Below, one piece after another: positions 17,801-25,000 of a stretch of 25,000 bases of DNA. This DNA comes from Glandiceps talaboti. Its lineage: Eukaryota; Hemichordata; Enteropneusta; Spengelidae. A program made the translations under genes and the position numbers. The first letter of the stretch is position 1. Each line of letters opens with the position of its first letter. Below the pieces are notes generated by a model. The model saw nothing but the letters and a program-made list of their open reading frames with translations, made no database searches and was not told the origin of the DNA. Where the stretch lies: contig NC_135556.1 of assembly GCF_964340395.1 (NCBI RefSeq), positions 7,290,001 to 7,315,000 on the forward strand, read 5' to 3'.

Positions 17801-19025
17801 AAAAGATGCGTTTTATATATGTTTTCACTCAACTGTTGTTCCCAAAAACGTTAGTATTTCACGAAATATATCCCTGAGTATCCCTGAGCTAGACTGAGTT
17901 TATAATTTGATGCTTGTCAAGAAACGAACGTTTTGATACATTAGATACCTTGTACTATTTTGTAAAAAGTTGTTATCTCTATATTTTTTGCTTTTTTAAT
18001 CATAGGTAGAGAAAGGGAAGACGAGTGAACACAAGAAGGCGTACTTGGGTAACCATCTGTTGATGTTAATGCAAACCCTCATACCATTCCTGACCATGAT
18101 CCAAGGTATGGAAGGTAACCAAGAAATGGTTGAAAACCTAAAATTAACCTCAGAGCAACAGTCAAAGAAGATGGAAAAACTTGCAAAAAGCAGCGAGGAA
18201 TTGGAGGCAAAGGTAAAGAGTATTATGAAATCTTCAAACAACAACAATGCGATCGGCGCTGTTTCAGAAGAGTCCATCACTGCAATGTCTAAATTAGAAA
18301 AACTTGTACAGGGCCTGAAAAGTATGGTTACTGTCTCCGGTACCAAAATATCTACTATAGAAGGAATAATAGCGGTTCTTAATAATGAGCTTGAGAAAGC
18401 CGCTGACAACGTGCAATCACTACAGAAACAGGCTAAGAAAGATAAAGCGATTATCGAGAGCTTGGAAAGAAAGGTGAAAGGTCAAGATAGAATTATAGCT
18501 ATCAAAGATGTCACGCTTGCAGAACAGGACTTACGTATCCAAAGTCTGGAGATGGCTACATATGATGGGGTGCTGGTGTGGAAGATCTCAAATTTTTCAC
18601 GTAAACGTCAGGACGCCATCAACGGCAGAACTACTTCTATTTATTCACCTTGTTTCTATACAAGTCGCCATGGTTACAAGATGTGTGCTAGGATCTACTT
18701 GAACGGAGATGGTATGGGCAAAGGAAACCACGTGTCACTTTTCTTCGTCATCATGAAGGGAGAATTCGACGCGTTGTTGAGGTGGCCGTTTCGTCAGAAA
18801 GTGACGCTAATGTGGGTAGACCAAAACAACAGAGAGGACGTCATCGATGCTTTCAGACCCGACCCAACTTCTAATTCTTTCAAAAGACCCCAGAATGACC
18901 TCAACATCGCCAGTGGGTGTCCACTTTTTATGCCTTTGACACAGTTAGACAATCCACGTCATTCTTACGTGAAGGATGACGTAGCATTCCTCAAGATTTT
19001 TGTAGATACAAGTGACATCAATTGA
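14664..19025 (+). CDS. TRAF: TRAF family E3 ligase/adaptor, gene 2 (seven coding exons)
   Basis: Coding exons are 14664-14827, 14933-15011, 15722-15823, 16289-16453, 17001-17072, 17337-17423 and 18006-19025, joining to 562 residues. RING ligands are C26, C29, C41, H43, C46, C49, C64 and C67; zinc fingers at about 98-223; coiled coil at about 245-405; MATH at 409-561. By eye the MATH domain differs from gene 1 at about 33 of 153 positions, while coiled coil and N-terminus differ far more. The serine tongs read S-N-S (Asn codon 18873-18875) in place of S-S-S. The last exon is exactly as long as that of gene 1, with MATH starting at the same residue. Same predicted role as gene 1; the tongs change may shift receptor preference. 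Start has A at -3 and G at +4. Confidence 0.92.
14933..15011 (+). CDS. TRAF: TRAF gene 2, coding exon 2 (end of RING)
   Basis: 79 nt between ACTCGCAG and CAG|GTACGT. Carries the last RING pair CIAC (C64, C67) in the frame left by exon 1. Confidence 0.92.
15012..15721 (+). other. TRAF gene 2 intron
   Basis: 710-bp intron. Holds a G homopolymer at about 15,111-15,126 and three copies of TTCATCATG at 15652-15678. No other feature is recognised. Confidence 0.8.
15722..15823 (+). CDS. TRAF: TRAF gene 2, coding exon 3 (first zinc finger)
   Basis: 102 nt, 34 residues, phase 0 at both ends, between TTTTAATAG and AAG|GTAAAG. VDRAIRREL and CKWTGLFKDY align with the gene 1 exon 3. Confidence 0.92.
15824..16288 (+). 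other. TRAF gene 2 intron
   Basis: 465-bp intron, with a T-rich stretch near 16,150. Nothing recognised. Confidence 0.8.
16289..16453 (+). CDS. TRAF: TRAF gene 2, coding exon 4 (zinc fingers)
   Basis: 165 nt, 55 residues, between TTTTTAG and CAG|GTAGGT. Contains CINRNGCG, HLQKDC and CPHC zinc-finger spacing. Confidence 0.92.
16454..17000 (+). other. TRAF gene 2 intron absent from gene 1
   Basis: 547-bp intron that splits the zinc-finger region where gene 1 has one continuous exon (7443-7685). No repeat or mobile element is recognised inside that would explain a recent gain. Confidence 0.85.
17001..17072 (+). CDS. TRAF: TRAF gene 2, coding exon 5 (zinc finger)
   Basis: 72 nt, 24 residues, between TTTTTCATAG and AGG|GTAAAT. 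Reads NHFEVCPDYP then CEFCHK, aligned with the second half of gene 1 exon 4. Confidence 0.88.
17337..17423 (+). CDS. TRAF: TRAF gene 2, coding exon 6 (last zinc finger)
   Basis: 87 nt, 29 residues, between TTAATTACAG and ATG|GTAAGT. Same length and phase as gene 1 exon 5; Cys positions GDC and CEFRAVGC correspond. Confidence 0.9.
17424..18005 (+). other. TRAF gene 2 intron
   Basis: 582-bp intron before the last exon. An open frame at 17643-17897 is not conserved-looking and has no partner in gene 1. Confidence 0.8.
18006..19025 (+). CDS. TRAF: TRAF gene 2, last coding exon (coiled coil and MATH)
   Basis: Acceptor TTAATCATAG ends at 18005; phase 0. 1,020 nt, 339 residues plus TGA. MATH starts at residue 186 of the exon (YDGVLVWKI), exactly as in gene 1. 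RIYLNGDG and NIASGCP are intact; the tongs are SNSF. Confidence 0.95.
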   Translation, partial: VEKGKTSEHKKAYLGNHLLMLMQTLIPFLTMIQGMEGNQEMVENLKLTSEQQSKKMEKLAKSSEELEAKVKSIMKSSNNNNAIGAVSEESITAMSKLEKLVQGLKSMVTVSGTKISTIEGIIAVLNNELEKAADNVQSLQKQAKKDKAIIESLERKVKGQDRIIAIKDVTLAEQDLRIQSLEMATYDGVLVWKISNFSRKRQDAINGRTTSIYSPCFYTSRHGYKMCARIYLNGDGMGKGNHVSLFFVIMKGEFDALLRWPFRQKVTLMWVDQNNREDVIDAFRPDPTSNSFKRPQNDLNIASGCPLFMPLTQLDNPRHSYVKDDVAFLKIFVDTSDIN

Positions 19026-21609
19026 TAAGCATTTAGATGTTTCAATAGCAACTGACTGAGCTGTCAATGTCTTGAAACAAACAAACAAAAACAAACAAAC
19101 AAACAAACAAACTAAATTGATTCTGATGAATTTTTCAAATGAGGATAATTTAGCTATAAAACGTAACTCGTGACCTAGGGTATTATAACATTGGTTTGGC
19201 AGAAATTTGATCAATAGGCCATCCGTGGACCATAGTACTATCGTTTACCATTTACTGCATTCATTTACAAACTATATGTATTGATAACTTTCCTAACATG
19301 ACACTGCCAAAAGAATTACATCCAAAAATATAAAAAAATATAAACTTTTATCATATATAAATAAATACATAATGCAATTTGTTTTGTCGTATATAAATTA
19401 TAGATGAGGTTTTCTTGACAGTGCGTGGTTGTTTTTCTTTTGTTTTATTTTCCCTGTTAATCTGACAGTATTTATATATTTTAGTTGATGTTACACATGC
19501 TGAGTTCATAACCTTCAACTTAAGTAAAAATAAGTGAAAGAAAGTCGGAAAACCATATAGCAGTTTAATGTTAGTGACGATACATGTCTTCCTATAACAA
19601 CATTACAATTGTCTTCTGGCATTTTTAGAACAGCTGATTGCATATATTACGGATTACCTGAACATTTTTTATATGTATAATAAATTACGTCATTTGATCG
19701 TTTATAGGTTATATCTTAATATTAGGTCTTAGTTCAGTAATTTGCAAGTGATGGTCAAGTGTACTTCAGTAGGTACAATACTACAAGTACCTTTTAAATA
19801 TATTGCAAAACCTATGCCCACATACATATATATACTCAGCTTGTACCCCTTTAAGTCATTATGCCTCAACATATTTACATACAAAACAGTGGCTAATTTA
19901 TCTTGGTCAGTAACAAGGAAATTTCGGAAAATATTTCATCAGTTTTTGGTTTCCATAGTTATTTACATAAAGTCGTCTGATTGATATTTACGCTGCAGTT
20001 ACTGTCAAAGCACACTTTTTTGTACGTGATGAGCCTTATTTACATTATAAACTTGTACATAGTCAATTCAATATCCACTCGATCTTCAATATTTACAATA
20101 TTTGGATCCACTGACATAATTATTAAACTATGTCAATGAAAGTCTTATTTATTTGTGATCATATTCATATTTCATATTTGAAAAGTATTTTAACATAATT
20201 TATACAATTATAAACTATTTTATATCATATATTATATGTAACATTTTATATATATTTATTTCAGTATGATTTATAAAACGTAATCCGTTATATTGATAAC
20301 AGACTTTGTACAGTTGGTCGAATACGACGCTGTCGGGGTCTTGAAGCAAAACCGAACATTTGTTTTAGTGAATATCTCAACTTGAACTTGTTTGTGCGCA
20401 AACAATAAAACACCACAAACGACGGATAATAGTGGTATTATAACATTGATTTATAATTAGCAGAAAATATCACCAACTATTTACAATGTATTTCACTTTT
20501 ATAGAAAATCAGTATTACTATTTACAGTCTGTTTTATCTATTTACAAACTGTTGATGATGGAACTTTTCCGAAGACTTAAGGAAAAATAAAACAAAATGT
20601 GAGTTTCCGATAACCTGACCTGACCCTAGTTTAAGCCACTGACCCCAAACATTTTTTTTGAATATTTAAAAATATTTTATATTTAAAAAAAAAATCTCTG
20701 ATTTTCTTGCACACCTGTTTCTTACCCAAGTGATGTCTGTACGCATTTCGTCAAACTATCACAGTAGAGGTAGTCTGACCGAGTTTGGTTTTTAGGTCGA
20801 AGCAATATTTTGTCAAAAATAAAAATGATAAAATGAAATAAAATAAAATCTCGACTACCTATACTATTTTCTGAGGTCATGTTATCGAAAAAACACACTT
20901 ATTTTGTTCGCCTAATTATACATGTTTTGTATATTTCTGAAATTACTTGGCATGAATTTGATCATATATCACTTTATTTATATATTTAACACGACATATA
21001 CTCTGTATATTATTTATGTTCTGACGTCATGCGGTGTCATGTAACTAACAGATTGAAAGCTATTGAGAATTGTAGGATACCTCTAGAGTTGACTTCTTCA
21101 GAGACCATATTGCGAAACCTTTAGCATTGACTTCTGAGACCATCCACTTTTCAATTGTTTTATCGATATATGCATATATGATTTATTGTATGGAATTTTG
21201 TTGCCACTGTGGTAGATTCTTTATTTTGATTTATTTATGTTTCATATTAGAAATTTGACTTGCCCTTTTCTGAGGCATTTTTTCCATTTTCATGTCAATT
21301 ATGCATCAACATATGTACATACGGAACAAAGGTCAAATGTCTCGGAAATTTAAGAATTCAAATTGAAAGTATTTTATCTATTGTGTTGCTAATTGTTATT
21401 TACATATTTTGTGTGTCTAATTAAAAACTATACTATACCACAATTACCGACAAAGTACATTTATGTGAACAATAGTACCTTCTAAAAATGATTTATCTAC
21501 ACTGTAAATGCAATGTCCTGCAATAAAGCTTTTATAAATATATTTTATTTGTATAAGCTGTATTATGTGAATTATTTCCGTAACAATAACTTGCTATGTA
21601 ATGTAATGC

Positions 21610-21610
<1 letters not shown>
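19026..21610. other. AT-rich 3' region of TRAF gene 2 and intergenic DNA
   Basis: No coding sequence recognised. Candidate polyadenylation signals are AATAAA at 19360-19365 (with a GT/T-rich stretch at 19,420-19,440) and at 21522-21527. A short (AAAC)n lies at about 19,076-19,112. Eight TATTTAC motifs on the plus strand lie between 19,872 and 20,545. A 22-bp segment at 19861-19882 recurs at 21301-21322 with two differences. Confidence 0.55.
19360..19365 (+). terminator. candidate polyadenylation signal, TRAF gene 2
   Basis: AATAAA 335 bp after the stop codon, with a GT- and T-rich stretch 60-80 bp further on. A second canonical hexamer at 21522-21527 would give a 2.5-kb 3' UTR instead. Confidence 0.4.
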
Positions 21611-21650
<40 letters not shown>

Positions 21651-21717
21651 GGCAGGCATATATACAGATAGATAGATAGATATATAGATAGATAGATAGA
21701 TAGACAGACGGACATAC

Positions 21718-21758
<41 letters not shown>

Positions 21759-21763
21759 GAGAC

Positions 21764-21835
<72 letters not shown>
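21611..21835. repeat. (GACA)n/(GATA)n microsatellite
   Basis: GACA units interrupted by a GATA block at about 21,664-21,704 and scattered variants. The Cys-Leu-Ser-Val frames on the minus strand are repeat products. Confidence 0.97.
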
Positions 21836-22309
21836 TAATATATGCAAAGGCCAAACTTCTCAGTCCAAAAATGGAGGTGGTACCAATATCGTACCGTGGC
21901 AATCTAATCAAAAGACAACAGGAGGGTTCATGAATAGAACAGGGGAACGTGATCAAAAAGCAACCAAATTATTTTCTCCTCAGGTACATAACAATTAAAT
22001 TTTGCATAGACATTGGAGTACCATTTACTGAATTTCAAAATATAAAGTTTAATTTCAAGCATGTCAATAGTACTGAGGTTGTAAATAAAACAACCTCTCG
22101 TGCTGTTGAAAGTGACTAACCTATTCCCCATTAAACTGACGAGCGCCGTACTTCGTACACTCCCCCCCCCCCCCAACACACACATACTACACAACCTGAC
22201 CTGTTTCGTTCCAGGACAATATCGTTATTGACCCGTGATTGGCGTGACCATTTCCTATTCACAAAAACTGGAGTTGGCATTTATTCTGAAACAGTAAGAC
22301 CCGACCAAT
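21836..22309 (+). promoter_or_regulatory. upstream region of the SLC7 gene
   Basis: Holds a C homopolymer at about 22,163-22,174, an acceptor-like TTCGTTCCAG ending at 22214 that could begin the 5'-UTR part of the first coding exon, and an inverted CCAAT (ATTGG) at 22238-22242. I see no TATA box that I would defend. Confidence 0.3.
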
Positions 22310-22802
22310 ATGGCGCAAAGACAACATGATGTCATTTCAGCCAGCACTAATGAGGAGGAAGATTCCAAGAGATCAATTCAAGCAGACGATAAAGTTGTAC
22401 TAAAACGTCAAATGAACCTGCTTGTCTGCATCGCCTTAATTGTTGGAACTATCATTGGATCTGGTATATTTATATCTCCAAAAGGTGTCTTAAAGGCAAG
22501 CGGTTCGGTTGGCCTGTCGTTGGTTATCTGGGTCTTAGCTGGGATTCTCGCAATCCTCGGTGGTCTATCTTATGCAGAATTGGGCGCCACGTTCGGCAAG
22601 TCTGGAGGAGATTATACCTATATATTTGAAGCTTTCGGGCCATTATTAGCATTTCTTCAAAACTGGACACAATATATTGTTGTAGTGCCTGCTAAGCAAG
22701 CAATAATGTGTATAACCTTTGCAAATTATGTGGTTCAGCCAATCTTTCTGGACTGTCCTCCTCCGCAGTTAGCCGTTACAACACTAGCCGTCTGGTGTCT
22801 AG
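22310..22802 (+). CDS. SLC7: SLC7 gene, coding exon 1 (TM1 to TM4 start)
   Basis: ATG at 22310 with A at -3 and G at +4. 493 nt, ending at the donor CTAG|GTAAGT in phase 1. Hydrophobic stretches at residues about 36-56, 66-90 and 112-146 match TM1-TM3. Confidence 0.9.
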
Positions 22803-24230
22803 GTAAGTAGGCAATAATAAAAAAATTCTCTGATTCGGATATTGCTGTCAGAAGGTGGATAGGCAAGCAAAACTTGATGCCAGTATAAAATTCACAAATG
22901 CGTTTTCTGACACGTTAAAGAATGCTTGCCAGTGTGCGGCTCAGGTCGACGTCACACGAGACTAGTTTTCTAATACTGACTGTGGCGTGGGTATTGTGTT
23001 AGGACATAGTTATACCTGTATGGTCCATTGTAATTCTGGTCGAGTACGATATAATGGTTGGAACGTCTGTTAAAATGTAGGGCAAATGGAGCTGCAGCAT
23101 AGCAAACTATAATAGTCAATCCGGGCTGTAACACTCAACAAAACATCCGAGTCTCCAGTATAAACTTAGGAGTTTCTAACTTCAAGTCTACGCAAAGCCA
23201 AAGGGGCTTGAAATTGGCCACACTTGTTTACAAATTGTTGTTTTTAAGTATTGTTTATGTTTTCTTTCTTTACAAAAAATAGTTTTTTGTTTGTTTACCT
23301 ATTTTTGCTCTTTCAAGGTGCCATGTAATAAAGTGTTGATTTGAAAATCTGGTGTGTTTTTTCCGTAATCCATTTTAAATTGTTCTTTTTTTAAAAAATA
23401 AAACCACCTTTACTATACCATGACCGTAACGACCTATTTATGAGTTGACCCGTCCTCAGCCACATTCACCATGGGAAAAAGGTTAAATTCAATGGTGCGT
23501 GGGACGAGGAAGGACCAAAGGTTATGGACGCTCAGTAGAACTAAGTCATAAATAACTAATAAGGTAGTCAAGATAAGTAGTAAAGAACAGAGAACTATAG
23601 TTGTCTGAGAGTAAAGGTGGTTTATTAAAACCAACAAAAGAACAAGTTAAAATTCATTTAGAAAAAAAAAATAGACCAGATTTTCAACCATTATTTATTA
23701 CATGGCACTGTGCAGGGAAAAGATATTTTTAAAGAGCAAAAACAGTAAACACACAAACACACAAAAAACATTTTTGTAAGGAAAGAACAAAAACAAGAAC
23801 AAAAATAAATACAATAATTTGTAAACAAATGTGAGCAATTTCAAGCCCCTGTGGTCTAAGCCGATTCTCCGAGCAGGTTCTTGTGGGTATACAAATGTAT
23901 ATACTGGTATGACAATATGCCCCACTACTAGCTTGAGGTATACGCAAGTGGATTCAAGGACTCCAAGTTCAAAGACTCCCCGACAGCAGATTCAATAGAG
24001 AACTTGCAAACCCACCATGTTGAATTATGTATCTCTCTAAATTCAGCACTGTATATTATAGCCTTTTTGGTAATTTCCATAACAATTTGGATTTTGAATG
24101 ATTTATATGGATAACAATTTACAAAATTAAATATATCTACTATTAGGTCTTGTCGATGGTTGTTCAGAATTTCATCTAAACTGGTGCGTAAATACACAAG
24201 TTTATCCTCTTGAAGGGTGTCATTCACTTT

Positions 24231-24308
<78 letters not shown>

Positions 24309-24513
24309 ACTTATTTATTAATTTCAGCAGACCTATCAACATTATGCATAAAGTATTTCAAAGCGAACTTCTCTTTTTATATCACAGTCTCACTCGTCGC
24401 TATCAACTGCCGACATGTGAAAGCAGCTATGGCAATCCAGACTGTTATGATGGTTGCCAAGGTGATCGGGCTGTCAATCATTGTATTAGCTGGTATAGTG
24501 CAGCTTTCTAAAG
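22310..24513 (+). CDS. SLC7: SLC7-family amino-acid transporter light chain, 5' part
   Basis: Exons 22310-22802 and 24388-24513 join in phase 1 and encode about the first 206 residues; the gene runs off the window. The family signature GTIIGSGIFISPKGVL begins at residue 46, in TM1. GLSYAELGA and KSGGDYTYIFE follow. C149, in the TM3-TM4 loop, sits where light chains form the disulfide with a heavy chain (SLC3A1/A2). From C149 across the splice site to residue 182 the joined protein aligns without gaps to both xCT and b(0,+)AT. GSVGLSLVIW and DYTYIFEAFGP are closest to SLC7A11/xCT, the cystine/glutamate exchanger at the plasma membrane, but SLC7A9 or SLC7A13 kinship is not excluded. A full-length light chain is about 500 residues. 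Confidence 0.88.
23202..23850. mobile_element. foldback: two copies of a repeat in inverted orientation
   Basis: The left arm (23202-23414) is the diverged reverse complement of the right arm (23610-23850). Matching anchors in order are AGGGGCTTGAAATT, TTGTTTACAAATT, GTGCCATGTAATAAA, TTGAAAATCTGG, TTGTTCTTTT and CCACCTTTACT. The arms have several indels; the spacer of about 195 bp is not part of the repeat. Either a foldback/MITE-type transposon or two head-to-head insertions of one dispersed repeat. No target-site duplication was found. Confidence 0.8.
23928..24227 (-). pseudogene. unrecognised ORF fragment, possibly transposon-derived
   Basis: A minus-strand frame of 99 codons with protein-like composition (segments LRTSLDEILNNHRQD and IVMEITKKAIIYSAEF) and no low-complexity bias. 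It lies inside the SLC7 intron, next to the foldback, and has no ATG at its start. I do not recognise a family. It may be the remnant of a mobile element or chance. Confidence 0.25.
24233..24304. repeat. (TA)n array upstream of SLC7 exon 2
   Basis: 72 bp of pure TA, 83 bp before the acceptor of exon 2. A second, longer TA array follows the exon. Confidence 0.97.
24388..24513 (+). CDS. SLC7: SLC7 gene, coding exon 2 (TM4-TM5)
   Basis: Acceptor TTTATATCACAG ends at 24387. 126 nt; together with the last base of exon 1 it reads V-SLVAINCRHV and ends VLAGIVQLSKG, then leaves phase 1 at AAAG|GTGGGC, a weak donor. The family comparison (xCT ends this segment GVMQLIKG) supports the boundary. Confidence 0.8.
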
Positions 24514-24611
24514 GTGGGCCGATTTTGAGAAACATACATACACGATGTACTAAATGTATCGCATACCCAACAGTAATTAACGGTATTTCAAATACACATA
24601 CATACGTCCAC

Positions 24612-24729
<118 letters not shown>

Positions 24730-24984
24730 TAAAATGTTTAATTTAAAAAATGACATGTTTCTTATTGTTAATATAAAGGTTGTTCTCTGTACGTTCGTAA
24801 TTCACAACTTGATATCTGATATCACTGAGCTGTGTCGAGTTGAATTCAATCTGTGTAAAATTTACCAACGAGGCGAACGTGAGCGTAATTAAAAAGATAT
24901 AGCTATCAACATGTCTCGTTCTTTTGACTTTGTTTTTGTTTTGTATGGCATTGTGAAACTTTTCCTGGTCCACTCTATTTACAG

Positions 24985-25000
24985 CCTCGCTCTCCGTTGT
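24985..25000 (+). CDS. SLC7: start of a possible alternative copy of SLC7 exon 2
   Basis: An acceptor CTCTATTTACAG ends at 24984. In phase 1, after the last base of exon 1, the 16 remaining bases read A-SLSVV. This matches V-SLVAI at the start of exon 2 and would place the next codon at the conserved Asn of TM4. The sequence expected after exon 2 in this family (QTQNF-like) does not fit. Only 16 nt are visible. Confidence 0.4.

Larger units (their letters stand above)
22803..24387 (+). other. SLC7 intron 1 with foldback and (TA)n
   Basis: 1.6-kb intron. Contains the large inverted repeat at 23202-23850 and a (TA)n array at 24233-24304. An upstream acceptor TTTCAG at 24327 is in frame with exon 2 and could add 20 residues. 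Confidence 0.75.

Noticed and set aside
19915-19950. Second hammerhead candidate on the minus strand (CTGATGA followed by GAAA)
   Set aside because: The bases between the cores do not form a stem II and no stem I closes at a cleavage site.

Overview
The window looks like a piece of an animal nuclear genome, most likely a marine invertebrate. The genes are split by GT-AG introns of about 0.1 to 2 kb. Intergenic DNA is AT-rich and full of tetranucleotide microsatellites, and there are a tRNA-derived SINE, a decayed LINE and a hammerhead-ribozyme motif of the kind known from Penelope-like elements. I cannot tell deuterostome from spiralian on sequence alone.

Layout: 1-1,660 is non-coding, with a run of perfect inverted repeats (222-479) and a SINE with intact target-site duplications (666-1,122). 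1,669-2,890 is the 3' part of a broken LINE ORF2 on the minus strand; it runs into two long (ATGT)n arrays (2,882-3,052 and 3,212-3,685). A 159-bp island between the arrays carries a near-complete type I hammerhead ribozyme on the minus strand (3,167-3,209). About 3,746-9,652 is the first TRAF gene: a proposed promoter and non-coding exon at 3,746-3,853, then six coding exons from 5,886 to 9,647 (578 residues). 9,653-14,539 is intergenic, with a third (ATGT)n array, a duplicated 47-bp module and two groups of hairpins. 14,540-19,025 is the second TRAF gene: seven coding exons, 562 residues, with a kB-type site, CCAAT and TTTAAAA just upstream. 19,026-22,214 is very AT-rich, probably long 3' UTR plus intergenic, with eight same-strand TATTTAC motifs and a (GACA)n/(GATA)n array. 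22,310 to the window end is the 5' part of an SLC7-family amino-acid transporter light chain, closest by eye to SLC7A11/xCT.

The two TRAF genes are tandem paralogs in the same orientation. Both have the RING, TRAF-type zinc fingers, coiled coil, MATH order. They share splice phases, and both end in a 1,020-nt exon carrying coiled coil plus MATH. They differ by one intron in the zinc-finger region, and gene 2 has Asn in place of the middle Ser of the receptor-binding 'serine tongs'. By family knowledge they are E3-ligase adaptors for TNF-receptor-type signalling to NF-kB and JNK; the kB-type site before gene 2 suggests feedback control.

The points most worth following are the hammerhead motif, an apparently duplicated alternative exon for TM4-TM5 of the transporter (its second copy starts 16 nt before the window end), a roughly 650-bp foldback in that gene's first intron, and several clusters of perfect inverted repeats.
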